A stretch of DNA of 64,000 bases from Sporosarcina luteola (GCF_023715535.1 NZ_JAMBOI010000001.1:248001-312000), one strand, 5' to 3'; positions 44,309 to 53,306 are shown, numbered from the stretch's first letter. Notes: generated by a model not told the origin, from the sequence alone. Program-made: numbers and translations.

Positions 44309-45658
44309 TTATCTAATCTTATATTTCTTCATTTTATTGTACAAGGTGGCAAGAGAGATTCCGAGTTTATTTGCTACTTCCTGCCGATCCTCGACAGTTG
44401 TTCCGCTAGATTGCAAGGTTGATTCAAGTATAGTCCTTTCTGCTGCTTCTACCGCCTTATACAGCGGAAAGACCTCTGTTTCCTCATCATATAAACGATA
44501 TTGCTTTTGCATAATTTCGGGAAGATGACGGATGATAATCCGCTCATCCTCGTCCGCCATGCACATCGCAAAATCCAAGACATTTCGTAGTTCCCTTACA
44601 TTCCCTGGCCAATCATACTTTGTTAAAAATGTCATGACTTCTTGATCTACATCTTCCCTAGCACTCAAGACCGACTTCGCGATAAATGGAATATCCGCTT
44701 TTCGATCGCGCAAAGGCGGGATTTGCAGAACCACCGTATTTAGTCGATACATAAAGTCATTGCGAAATAGACCTTTCGCAATACGTTGATGCAAATCTCT
44801 ATTCGTCGAAGCCACAATCCGTACGTCCACTCTCCTCTCTGCTGCCTCACCAATACGCCGGATTGCACCTTCCTGTAAAACTCGTAAAAGTTTTGCCTGG
44901 ACATCGAGCGATAAATCACTTACTTCATCTAGAAATAGCGTTCCCCCATCGGCCATTTCAAACAAGCCTGCCTTCCCCTCTTCGAAAGCGCCTGGAAAAG
45001 CTCCTTCAGAATGACCGAACAGTTCATTTTCAATCATTTCAGATGGAATCGCCGAGCAATTCACGGGAATGAAGGGCTTTGCCGAGCGTAAACTTGTATG
45101 ATGGATAGCCTGTGCAAACAATTCTTTTCCCGTCCCACTCTCACCTTTGATCAAGATTGGCAAATCGGTCGTAGCTGTTTTCTTTGCAATCGAAATGCGT
45201 TCTTTCATTTTAGGATCATTCGTAATGATATCTTCAAATGTATATCTCACCTTATGAAACGCACTAATCTGTTCTTGCAGTTCTTTCACTCTTTGACGTT
45301 GCTTCTCAAGCTCCCGAGTGAGAAGCTGTACCTCATTCAAACTCTTGCAGACAGAAACTGCACCAACAATCTCATCCTCTACAATGACTGGCGCCATATC
45401 AACAACATATTCCCGATTGTGCGTTTTCCTATACACGCCTACCTGACTTTCTCCACTTACGAGCGTCTCTGGCAATTTCGCACCCGGACGATATGAAATC
45501 AAAGACTTGCCGATAATATCGGGAGTGACCCCGGTAATCCGGGAATATTCCGGATTAATCGTCTTTACAACGCCAGCACGATCGATAACAAGCACCCCAT
45601 CATTCATCGATTCCACAATGGCCTTCCACCATTTTACCGTTTCTTCGATTGGTACCAC
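44309..45658 (-). CDS. Sigma-54-dependent PAS/AAA+/Fis activator with GAFPGA loop
   Basis: A 449-residue bacterial enhancer-binding protein: N-terminal PAS sensor (about residues 10-110), coiled coil (112-135), AAA+ domain with Walker A GESGTGKE, Walker B GGTLFLDE and arginine-finger region, and a C-terminal Fis helix-turn-helix (VANKLGISLATLYNKMKKY). The sigma-54-contacting loop reads GAFPGA (residues 219-224) instead of GAFTGA, a CCA codon replacing the expected ACN. No -24/-12 promoter was found before the AtuA operon or cstA, so its target is not visible. The PAS domain may sense a metabolite of the neighbouring operon. Confidence 0.92.
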   Translation of the reverse strand: MVPIEETVKWWKAIVESMNDGVLVIDRAGVVKTINPEYSRITGVTPDIIGKSLISYRPGAKLPETLVSGESQVGVYRKTHNREYVVDMAPVIVEDEIVGAVSVCKSLNEVQLLTRELEKQRQRVKELQEQISAFHKVRYTFEDIITNDPKMKERISIAKKTATTDLPILIKGESGTGKELFAQAIHHTSLRSAKPFIPVNCSAIPSEMIENELFGHSEGAFPGAFEEGKAGLFEMADGGTLFLDEVSDLSLDVQAKLLRVLQEGAIRRIGEAAERRVDVRIVASTNRDLHQRIAKGLFRNDFMYRLNTVVLQIPPLRDRKADIPFIAKSVLSAREDVDQEVMTFLTKYDWPGNVRELRNVLDFAMCMADEDERIIIRHLPEIMQKQYRLYDEETEVFPLYKAVEAAERTILESTLQSSGTTVEDRQEVANKLGISLATLYNKMKKYKIR

Positions 45659-45743
45659 CCCCTTACGTTCTACTATCTCTTCTTTTAACTATAGTAAAGA
45701 ACGGAATAAATATCCAGGAGAGGTTGACGAGGAGTTAGCAAAT

Positions 45744-45780
45744 AACCAGATCCCTTTGATGCTAGGAATCTGGTTTTATT
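45744..45780. terminator. Stem between cstA and the activator gene
   Basis: AACCAGAT and ATCTGGTT arms pair, with TTTTATT on the rightward side and TTATTT on the leftward side. It probably ends cstA transcription, weakly. Confidence 0.55.
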
Positions 45781-45801
45781 ATCGATGAATAAAAATAGCC
45801 A

Positions 45802-47247
45802 TTATCCCACCTTAAGATCTAAATCCTTATAATTACTAGCTGTCTTATGCCTAATAAGTTGCCTTACAAACCAAGCAAGTACAGCCAACCAAATTACCGA
45901 TCCTAAAGCCAGAGAAATACCATAGTCCAAGTTGAAGCCTTCTGGTGCATAAAAGAAATACGTACTGACCACCGCTGTCATGAATAACGCCGGAATGCTG
46001 CATACCCAATGGAACTTGTTGTTTTCTACGAGGTACATAGTTGCCGTCCATAACATTACGGCAGCAACGATTTGATTCGTTCCACCGACATAACGCCAGA
46101 GGAAGCTATAATCAATCGTTGTCAGATAGAGCGTTATTCCTGCTACCGGAATGATAAGTAGAGCTAGTTTCCCTTTCCCGTTAAAGTCTTTTTTCGTCAG
46201 TTGCGTTAATAATTCGGCAAGCATCATTCTGGAGGAACGCAATGCCGTATCACCGGTCGTAATTGGTAGAATAACTATACCTAAGATGGCAATGAACCCG
46301 CCAAATGCGCCTAGCGTTGTTAGACTGATCTCATTCACGACTCCAGCTGGACCTCCTGCCGCCAGTGCTGTTTGCAATGAACCCGTACTGCCAAAAAAGG
46401 TCATCCCTGCGGCTGCCCAAATCATCGCAATAATACCTTCGCCAATCATTGCTCCATAGAAAACTTTTCTGCCTTCACTTTCCTTTTTTAATGTGCGAGC
46501 TAAAATTGGACTTTGTGTACTGTGAAATCCAGAAATCGCCCCGCAAGATATTGTTACCATTAACAATGGCCATATAGGCATTTCTCCCGGGTGTAAATTA
46601 CTGAATGTTAAATTGGGAATTGATTTATCAAAAAAGAACAAGCCAATACCGATTGATACAGCCATGAAAATTAAGATAGCTCCAAAAACAGGGTACACTC
46701 TTCCAATAATCTTATTGATCGGCAGAACCGCCGCAAGTATAAAATAAATGAAAATAATAACTAACCAAGTTGTAAAGTTAATTGGTGTTATTTCAGTAAG
46801 CAGCTGGGCAGGCGCCGAAGTAAATGCTGCTGCCACCAAAACCATTAAGACTATTGAGACGATCGTTATAAGGAATTTCATTTTACCGCCTAAGTATTTT
46901 CCGACAAGTGTTGGAAATTGAGCTCCATTATGTCTAAGCGACAACATGCCCGAAAAGTAATCATGCACCGCCCCGGCAAAGATACTACCGATAACTATCC
47001 ATATAAATGCTACCGGTCCATAAAGCGCGCCCATGATCGCACCAAATATCGGGCCGGTTCCAGCGATATTCAGAAGCTGTATCAAACTCGCTTTCCACCA
47101 ACTCATTGGAATGTAATCAAGACCATCGTTGTTCGTATAGGCGGGCGTTAGATTCTGGTCATTGATGCCGAAAATTCGTTCAATCACCTTCCCATAAACG
47201 ATATATCCAACAATCAACAACAAAATGGATGTTATAAAAGTGATCAT
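45802..47247 (-). CDS. cstA: Carbon starvation protein CstA-family transporter
   Basis: A 481-residue CstA-family protein, shorter than the ~700-residue enteric form but normal for the short Gram-positive group. Seen: NNDGLDYIPMSWWKASLIQLLNIAGTGPIFGAIMGALYGP (in parts), GAVHDYFSGMLSLRHNG and the SGFHSTQSPILART loop. Family members import peptides or pyruvate under carbon limitation. It is monocistronic, with a strong promoter. Confidence 0.92.
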   Translation of the reverse strand: MITFITSILLLIVGYIVYGKVIERIFGINDQNLTPAYTNNDGLDYIPMSWWKASLIQLLNIAGTGPIFGAIMGALYGPVAFIWIVIGSIFAGAVHDYFSGMLSLRHNGAQFPTLVGKYLGGKMKFLITIVSIVLMVLVAAAFTSAPAQLLTEITPINFTTWLVIIFIYFILAAVLPINKIIGRVYPVFGAILIFMAVSIGIGLFFFDKSIPNLTFSNLHPGEMPIWPLLMVTISCGAISGFHSTQSPILARTLKKESEGRKVFYGAMIGEGIIAMIWAAAGMTFFGSTGSLQTALAAGGPAGVVNEISLTTLGAFGGFIAILGIVILPITTGDTALRSSRMMLAELLTQLTKKDFNGKGKLALLIIPVAGITLYLTTIDYSFLWRYVGGTNQIVAAVMLWTATMYLVENNKFHWVCSIPALFMTAVVSTYFFYAPEGFNLDYGISLALGSVIWLAVLAWFVRQLIRHKTASNYKDLDLKVG

Positions 47248-47283
47248 CGCTGAACCCTCCCTTTTTTCTGAATTTTAAATACA

Positions 47284-47312
47284 ATGATATAACGAACAGA
47301 AACAATAATCAA
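47284..47312 (-). promoter_or_regulatory. cstA promoter
   Basis: Leftward -35 TTGATT (47312-47307) and -10 TATCAT (47289-47284) with a 17-bp spacer, 37 bases before the gene. Confidence 0.65.
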
Positions 47313-47375
47313 TAACATTTATCATTGTTTTTCGACGAATTAAAACATTTTCTATAATGTGGAAATCTTAATATT

Positions 47376-47412
47376 AAAAGCATCTTTCCCTCTTCCCGGA
47401 TTGATGCTTTTT
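47376..47412. terminator. Orphan terminator-like stem between divergent genes
   Basis: AAAAGCATC (47376-47384) and GATGCTTTTT (47403-47412) pair; T-rich rightward. It lies between the divergent cstA and GGDEF/EAL genes, where no upstream gene needs a terminator. Confidence 0.6.
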
Positions 47413-47458
47413 ATTTCAGGCATGGATCATTAATGAATCCGGTTGAGATGTATAGATA

Positions 47459-47487
47459 TTGTATTATTCTGCCATAAACTTTATAAT
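47459..47487 (+). promoter_or_regulatory. Promoter of the GGDEF/EAL gene
   Basis: -35 TTGTAT (47459-47464) and -10 TATAAT (47482-47487), 17-bp spacer, 80 bases before the ATG. Confidence 0.65.
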
Positions 47488-47567
47488 TATAATTTAAGCT
47501 AAACCTGCCTCTTTTCGTCTTGGTTAATAAGGAATAGAACCATTGAATAATAGATTCGGAGGTACAT

Positions 47568-49802
47568 ATGAGTAATCGAGACGCTGTTTACATAGTAGAA
47601 TCCAATCGTTTTTGTGAAGAGGCCGGTATGGATCCAGATATCGTTGCCAAGCCGAAACAGTCTTTATCGGTGCAGGAGCTTGTCGAAAAGAGGGGTTCCT
47701 ATAGTGAAATTTTATCCGTTGTTAGTTATTTTTCCAATAAATTGCTGGACTCATTGAAAGGTACGCCCATCCTTGTAGTTGTGTCGGATTCCAATGGATA
47801 CCTTTTGGAAATCGAAGGTGATGAAAACATTAAGGCGACAATCCAACAATTCGGGATTCGGCTCGGCAGTCTGTTCGTCCGTGAAGATACGGGAACGAAT
47901 GTAGTCAGTCTTGCTTTGCAACAAAAGCACCCGATCAGCATTATTGGCAAGCAGCATTTTCATACATTTCTGCATGAGATTGCTTGCTATGGAACTGCAT
48001 TTCGCTATACTGACGACAATAATTTGCTTGGCAGTGTGTCCATCATGATGCCGATTCAGTTTGAAAACCCCCTATTCCTCACGATGCTGACGCAAGCGGT
48101 GGATTCGATTGAACGGGAGCTTTTATTGCGGAAACAAAATAGGAAGCTTAACATTCTGAATCAAATCATATTGAGCAGGACAAACAATGCAATTGTCCTT
48201 ACGGATGAAAATGGAATTACTATTGAATTCAACGATTTCGCCCAACAACTGTCGAAGATAAGCAGGGAGGCGGTAATTGGAAGAAATATTCTCGAATCCC
48301 CAATAACCGGTACCTATTTCAAAGAAGTTCTGGAGCAAGGGAAAATTATTATAGATGAAGAGATCCAATTCACCAACCAGGATGGGAAACTTGTCGTCTG
48401 CCTGTTCGATGCACAGCCGATCCATGAAGACGGCAAGATGATTGGTGCCTTCGGACAGTTCCGTGACATTTCCGACCGCTATTTCCTGCAGGAAAAATAC
48501 AATTATCTGGCTTATCACGACGATTTAACTAGCCTTCCGAACCGCAGATACGTCAATGAGGAAATCGAAAAGGTCATAGAGGATATCAATTCCGGCCATC
48601 AGCGGACAATGGCTCTCCTTTTCATCGATTTGGACAGGTTCAAAGCGATAAACGATAATTTCAGCCACGCATGGGGTGATATGCTGCTGAAAAAGGTGAG
48701 CGAACGACTCTCTGCTTGTCTCGGGAAGAATGATATGCTCGGACGGACAGGTGGAGATGAATTCATTTTCCTGCTAAAGGATTTTGAGGGCTCCGACTAC
48801 GTCACGATGAAAGCTGAAGAAATTCTACACGTGTTTGATGACCCTTTCCACATTGAAGGCCACGAATTGCATACGACGGCAAGCGTAGGCATCGCCATAT
48901 ACCCGGACTATCCGATTACAATGGAGAAGCTGATGATTTTTGCAGATAATGCAATGTACGAGGCGAAAAACCAGGGGAAAAATCGTTACAGTGTCTACAC
49001 TTCAGATTTGCTGGAAGGAGCAAAGGATGAATACAGGCTTGAGACCGATTTGCGGAAGGCAATGGAGCAAGAGGAATTCGTCCTTCATTACCAACCGCAG
49101 ATCAATCCTCAAACGAGTGAAATTATCGGAGTGGAAGCGTTAATCCGTTGGCAGCATCCGTCGCTCGGCCTTCTTTCTCCCGACAAATTCATCAAGTTGG
49201 CAGAAGACAACGGGTTTATCAACCAAATTGGCAAGTGGGTCATCAAAGAGGCTTGCTCCCAAAACAAAAGATGGCAGGATGCCGGGTACCAACCGCTCAA
49301 AGTATCCGTCAACCTATCCACTCAACAATTCCTGACGAGTGATCTCGTCACGTACATGGAAAACACTCTTCTAGAAACAGGGCTAGATCCACAATATCTC
49401 GTAGTCGAGATTACTGAGTACATGGCAATGGAATATGAGTACTCCTTGAAAGTGTTGAAGCAGCTGAAGGAAATCGGGATTGGGATTAGTATAGATGACT
49501 TCGGGACCGGGTACAGCTCGCTCGCTTATTTAAATAATTTTCCAATCGATTACATTAAAATCGATAAATCGTTCGTCTTTGAAATTATCAATGACCAACC
49601 AAGCGCCTTTATCGTGAAAGCGATCATTACGCTCTCACATAACCTGCAAATGCAAGTTATCGCTGAGGGAGTTGAAACGGAGGAGCAACTCGATTTTTTA
49701 ATTAAGCATCAGTGCGACTTAGTTCAAGGCTTCCATTTCAGCAAGCCCCTTCCGGCTGTCGAAATCGAGAAGTCATATTTGGACGGCACAATGAAAACGT
49801 AA
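47568..49802 (+). CDS. Cyclic di-GMP enzyme: GAF-like, PAS, GGDEF and EAL domains
   Basis: A 744-residue soluble protein. Residues ~30-190 resemble the GAF-type sensor of AcoR-like activators (LVVVSDSNGYLLEIEGD, GTNVVSLALQQKHPISIIG). A PAS domain follows at ~195-305. The GGDEF domain (310-475) has an intact GGDEF at 395-399 but no RxxD inhibitory site (GKND). The EAL domain (490-740) keeps EALIRW at 523, DDFGTGYSSLAYL and EGVETEEQL. Both synthase and phosphodiesterase activities are therefore possible. It has no membrane segment. It is a single gene followed by a repeat element. Confidence 0.93.
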   Translation: MSNRDAVYIVESNRFCEEAGMDPDIVAKPKQSLSVQELVEKRGSYSEILSVVSYFSNKLLDSLKGTPILVVVSDSNGYLLEIEGDENIKATIQQFGIRLGSLFVREDTGTNVVSLALQQKHPISIIGKQHFHTFLHEIACYGTAFRYTDDNNLLGSVSIMMPIQFENPLFLTMLTQAVDSIERELLLRKQNRKLNILNQIILSRTNNAIVLTDENGITIEFNDFAQQLSKISREAVIGRNILESPITGTYFKEVLEQGKIIIDEEIQFTNQDGKLVVCLFDAQPIHEDGKMIGAFGQFRDISDRYFLQEKYNYLAYHDDLTSLPNRRYVNEEIEKVIEDINSGHQRTMALLFIDLDRFKAINDNFSHAWGDMLLKKVSERLSACLGKNDMLGRTGGDEFIFLLKDFEGSDYVTMKAEEILHVFDDPFHIEGHELHTTASVGIAIYPDYPITMEKLMIFADNAMYEAKNQGKNRYSVYTSDLLEGAKDEYRLETDLRKAMEQEEFVLHYQPQINPQTSEIIGVEALIRWQHPSLGLLSPDKFIKLAEDNGFINQIGKWVIKEACSQNKRWQDAGYQPLKVSVNLSTQQFLTSDLVTYMENTLLETGLDPQYLVVEITEYMAMEYEYSLKVLKQLKEIGIGISIDDFGTGYSSLAYLNNFPIDYIKIDKSFVFEIINDQPSAFIVKAIITLSHNLQMQVIAEGVETEEQLDFLIKHQCDLVQGFHFSKPLPAVEIEKSYLDGTMKT

Positions 49803-49976
49803 TTCGGTGCCTGATTCGGTGCCTAATTCGGTGCCTGTGCAAGACACATTTATGACAATTCACCGTCACGCATGAATATCCAAAGAAAAGTCAGCCATTC
49901 ACTGTAATGGCTGACTTCTCTTTTCAACAGTATACAATTGTAGTTAATAAACTGAATAGTGTGCTGCACAGGCACC
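49803..49976 (+). repeat. GGTGCCTGTGCA element, locus C (single unit)
   Basis: The unit 49830-49976 is 147 bp, the same length as unit 2 at locus B. It begins GGTGCCTGTGCA and ends TGCACAGGCACC. The stem is GTCAGCCAT(T)/(A)ATGGCTGAC. Just before it ATTCGGTGCCT occurs three times from 49803, a local triplication of the element end. It directly follows the GGDEF/EAL stop. The rest of the 49803-50162 gap is AT-rich with no gene. Confidence 0.85.
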
Positions 49977-50162
49977 AATTATCCTTTAGTCCTCAGAAAT
50001 CCCCAATGTCACATTAGGTCGAAATACGCTGTCGGTTTCTCCCGATAATTAATTTCTAGATTCTATAGGCAAAAAAGCATGTTAGTTATATAATAGATGT
50101 GTCTTTATTCACAAAAAACACTTTTTATTATATGCAGTCGCGATTGGGGAAAGGGGTATCTA

Positions 50163-50273
50163 ATGGCCAAGTTATGGGGGAAATGGATGTGCAAACTATC
50201 CGGATACCATCGGATAGACTACTATTCGAACAAATGCATGCGTTGTGGACATGTTAGAACTAAGGGATTGTAA
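50163..50273 (+). CDS. 36-residue zinc-ribbon-like small protein
   Basis: ATG 50163 follows GGGAAAGGGGTATCTA, giving a good ribosome site. The 36-residue product contains CKLSGYH followed by NKCMRCGH, a Cys/His then CxxCGH pattern resembling small single zinc-ribbon proteins such as DUF1660-type prophage peptides. It is basic with a tryptophan-rich start (LWGKWM). A terminator follows 20 bases after the stop, so the unit looks like a complete transcript. Function unknown. Confidence 0.65.
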   Translation: MAKLWGKWMCKLSGYHRIDYYSNKCMRCGHVRTKGL

Positions 50274-50293
50274 AGGGAATAGTAGATTAGGGG

Positions 50294-50320
50294 AAAAGCA
50301 TGCCTGGGGGCGTGCTTTTT
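50294..50320 (+). terminator. Terminator of the zinc-ribbon small gene
   Basis: AAAAGCATGC pairs with GCGTGCTTTTT around a short loop and ends in a T-run. Confidence 0.8.
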
Positions 50321-50414
50321 AATTATCCAACAAACGATGCACCTCCCTGTCAAACTATGTTATATTCTAATAGATTTCTAAAAATAACAACTAACAGCTA
50401 TGGAGGTCAAAAAG

Positions 50415-51284
50415 TTGAAAATAACAACTAAAAAACTAGTCGTAAGCGCGCTTTTAACAGGAATAGTTCTGTCCACTAGTGCAGGAACAGGAATGGTTCA
50501 AGCAGAAAGTATCCATACATACAGTGAACAACAGCAAACAACGAAATATCCTAAAAAAGTGATGGAAGCCGTTCGTCAAAGTTTAGGCGTTGATAAGCAT
50601 TCTACTGAAGTAGATACTAGAATTGAAGCAATGCCACAAGTCGAAGTTATGGATAAGTACCTTGATTCCTTTGGTAAAAAAATAAAAGGTAATGAGGTGC
50701 GTGAGGCTGTTCGGGGTGTATTTAACATTGATTTAGATGAGGTTTCCAAAAACAATTACGGAAATAAGCTAATTAGTTATAACCCTGCTATTATGCAAAC
50801 CCTCCGTGACTCTGAAAAACTTACGGATGCAGAAATCATGAAATTAGCCAAAGTGAAAGTGATGGATGCCTATATAAAGGCTCATGGTTATGACTTAACT
50901 GGCGCTGAAAACCGTGTAGTCATCAACCAAATATTCGGCGTGAATCTTGATGGCATCTCTGGAATAGCAGGACTGCAACTCGGCATTAACTCTAAAGGTA
51001 TATGGATAATTAATACACCAACTGACATGTTAGTGATTTCCTCCAGCCTTGATGACGTAGAGTTGTATGTCTACACAACAGATTATTGGGAACAGATAAC
51101 AGGGACAAAGGAAGTGCCCGATTCGTTAAAGCAATACTTTGCTGATAACGGATTTACGTATGACGACGTAACAGGCAAATACATATGGGTTAATCCTACT
51201 GGCGAATCTGCACCTGAAGCGATTAAATCACAAACGATCGGTACGTTAATCCAAACAATTATGCAGGTAAACGCCAGCCTATAA
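50415..51284 (+). CDS. Secreted protein of unknown function
   Basis: A 289-residue exported protein. The TTG at 50415 is chosen because GGAGGT lies eight bases upstream; an ATG at 50400 overlaps that ribosome site. The signal peptide runs to about VQAES. The mature part has two similar helical segments (VMDKYLDSFGKKIKGNEVREAV and VMDAYIKAHGYDLTGAENRVVI, each read in parts), each followed by FNIDLD or FGVNLD. This suggests an internal duplication of ~110 residues. The C terminus resembles no catalytic family. Its own terminator follows. Confidence 0.72.
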   Translation: MKITTKKLVVSALLTGIVLSTSAGTGMVQAESIHTYSEQQQTTKYPKKVMEAVRQSLGVDKHSTEVDTRIEAMPQVEVMDKYLDSFGKKIKGNEVREAVRGVFNIDLDEVSKNNYGNKLISYNPAIMQTLRDSEKLTDAEIMKLAKVKVMDAYIKAHGYDLTGAENRVVINQIFGVNLDGISGIAGLQLGINSKGIWIINTPTDMLVISSSLDDVELYVYTTDYWEQITGTKEVPDSLKQYFADNGFTYDDVTGKYIWVNPTGESAPEAIKSQTIGTLIQTIMQVNASL

Positions 51285-51294
51285 GAAATAAAGT

Positions 51295-51322
51295 AGCCAA
51301 GAGAGCGGTCTCTTGGCTTTTT
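51295..51322 (+). terminator. Terminator of the secreted protein gene
   Basis: AGCCAAGAGA and TCTCTTGGCT pair around a 4-base loop, followed by TTTTG. Confidence 0.88.
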
Positions 51323-51413
51323 GTGTCTATTCAAGTCTTTTGTAAATATAGAAGAATACATTGCCACCGCCATATTATGCCCTGTTTGCTAAACAGTTTG
51401 TTCCAACTGTTAA

Positions 51414-51497
51414 CAAGAACTTACGATCCGGTATCGAGAACTCTTTGATGATAAACGAGAACTCGTGGTCCGGTATCGAGAACTCTTCGATGATAAA
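51414..51497 (-). repeat. Degenerate 21-bp tandem repeat with GTTCTCG core, second locus
   Basis: On the minus strand the core GTTCTCG/GTTCTTG ends at 51420, 51441, 51462 and 51483, exactly 21 bp apart. Two alternating variants follow the core (ATACCGGA-type and TTTATCATC-type). The core matches 2768-2904. The remaining 51285-51633 gap contains only the terminator above. Confidence 0.85.
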
Positions 51498-51633
51498 CTA
51501 TACTTGCCAACTGTGGAGCAGATAAATTCCTTCCGCCATACTCTACTATTTGAATAGTCCCCACCAAAGACACATTTCACTAAACACAAAGACAATAGTA
51601 TAATCCACTAAAAGGCACATCGGGGTGAAGCAC

Positions 51634-53181
51634 ATGAAAATACTCATCGCAGAAAGAGACGAACTCGAGCGGAAAGGCATCCGGTGGGTTTTGTCATCCA
51701 ATCAGATTGTAATCACACAATTACGAGAAGTGGATAACGAGAAAGACTGTCTGGATGTCCTTTTCGATTGGAAGCCGGACGTTATCATTTTAGAACTCGA
51801 GATGTTGAATGAGACTAGAAAACAAGTAACGAATTTACTGATAGAACATAAGACCAAAACAGTCGTACATACAAATCATAAAACATTTGAAGCTGCTGCA
51901 CAGGCTTTAGAAATGAAGGCCGAAGCCTTATTCATCAAACCGTACGACACGAATGAATGGCTGCACAACGTAAAACGAGTAGTCAATTCACAGAAGCAGC
52001 CGGGCGCGGACAACGACACTTTTATCCACCACGGCTGGGCATACGACCTTCTATTTGGACGAGTATTCGATGAATCACTTATCCAAGTCCAAGTTAGGAC
52101 ATGGGGATATGAACAGATTCCTACATTGGCTGTTGCGCTAAGTCCCGACAAGTCGAATAAAGAGCAAGTGAATCTTACAAAGCTCATTCCGTTCATCAAT
52201 AAAGAGCTTCAAGCATACCGCCCGTTCATACTGATTGTCCAAGATCATTTCGTCCTTTTATTTAGTACGGAGTTTTTGCCCTCCACTGAAGATCCAATCC
52301 AATCGTTACGTCGGATACTCGTCTACTTTTGTCAGAGGATTAAAAATGAGAAACGACTCTCTGTTTCCGCAAGCATCGGGAATTGGTATGACGATCCTGA
52401 AAAAGTGCATCAATCGTATTGGGAGGCTAAACGTGCCCTGCTGCGCCGCTTTTACTTTGGCGGGAATCAAGTGTTTTCCCCCATTAAAAATATGGTGTTA
52501 ACGGATATCGATCCATTCCTCTCACCCGTGGAAATCGATGAATTCCTGACGCACTTGCGAAATACGGATCGGGAAATGTTGAAACAATGGCTTTATCTAC
52601 AGGCGAATAACTATCCGATAACAGAAGAAAGTTTCCCTGATTCGGACAATGTGCGCATTCGGCTGACAAATATTTTGTCGCATATTAGACGCTTCATGTT
52701 GGAGAAGCCGTATTTGCTGAAAGAGGAACTTACCTATAGGGGGTTGTTCAAGGATATTTTAACGGGAGAAGTGTTAGCGGACACCGTCAATAATATACTG
52801 TTTTTTTGTTATCGACTTTGCGACCTTGTCGAACATGAGGAAACTTCATACAACTCCATTTTGATCAATAAAGCCATTCGCTATATAGATGAACAGTATG
52901 CTGCCCCACTGACTTTGGAGGAAGTTGCAAACTTTGTACATCGAAATAGCCAATATTTCAGCTCCATCTTTAAAAAGCAGACAGGCTATTCATTTACGGA
53001 ATATCTGCAAGGAAAACGAATTCAAGAGGCACAGGTTTTGCTTAAAGAGACGACATTGACGATTACTGAAATAGCCTACCAAGTAGGTTTTACGGATCCA
53101 GGCTACTTCAGCAGAGTATTTAAAAGTCAGCACGGGAGTTCACCGAGCGTTTGGAGAACAAATAATAATCCTGTAATCTAA
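51634..53181 (+). CDS. YesN-like response regulator with AraC output, phosphoacceptor Asp replaced by Glu
   Basis: A 515-residue regulator: receiver-like domain (1-120), a long middle region, and a C-terminal AraC helix-turn-helix pair (about 410-510; LEEVANFVHRNSQYFSSIFKKQTG and ITEIAYQVGFTDPGYFSRVFK, read in parts). The acidic pocket residues ERD and the KPYD Lys are kept, but the expected phospho-Asp in VIILxLEM is Glu54. The protein may therefore be constitutively active or phosphorylation-independent. No histidine kinase gene is adjacent. ATG 51634 follows GGGGTGA. Confidence 0.88.
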   Translation: MKILIAERDELERKGIRWVLSSNQIVITQLREVDNEKDCLDVLFDWKPDVIILELEMLNETRKQVTNLLIEHKTKTVVHTNHKTFEAAAQALEMKAEALFIKPYDTNEWLHNVKRVVNSQKQPGADNDTFIHHGWAYDLLFGRVFDESLIQVQVRTWGYEQIPTLAVALSPDKSNKEQVNLTKLIPFINKELQAYRPFILIVQDHFVLLFSTEFLPSTEDPIQSLRRILVYFCQRIKNEKRLSVSASIGNWYDDPEKVHQSYWEAKRALLRRFYFGGNQVFSPIKNMVLTDIDPFLSPVEIDEFLTHLRNTDREMLKQWLYLQANNYPITEESFPDSDNVRIRLTNILSHIRRFMLEKPYLLKEELTYRGLFKDILTGEVLADTVNNILFFCYRLCDLVEHEETSYNSILINKAIRYIDEQYAAPLTLEEVANFVHRNSQYFSSIFKKQTGYSFTEYLQGKRIQEAQVLLKETTLTITEIAYQVGFTDPGYFSRVFKSQHGSSPSVWRTNNNPVI

Positions 53182-53306
53182 AGATTATCCTCACCAAGCG
53201 CTAAATCTACCTTTATGTCACTAAATCATTTTATATCTTCCTATAATTATAAATATTCTTCATAGCTTCGATGCCTCCAAAGCGAGTAGGATGATAGTAA
53301 GCAATG

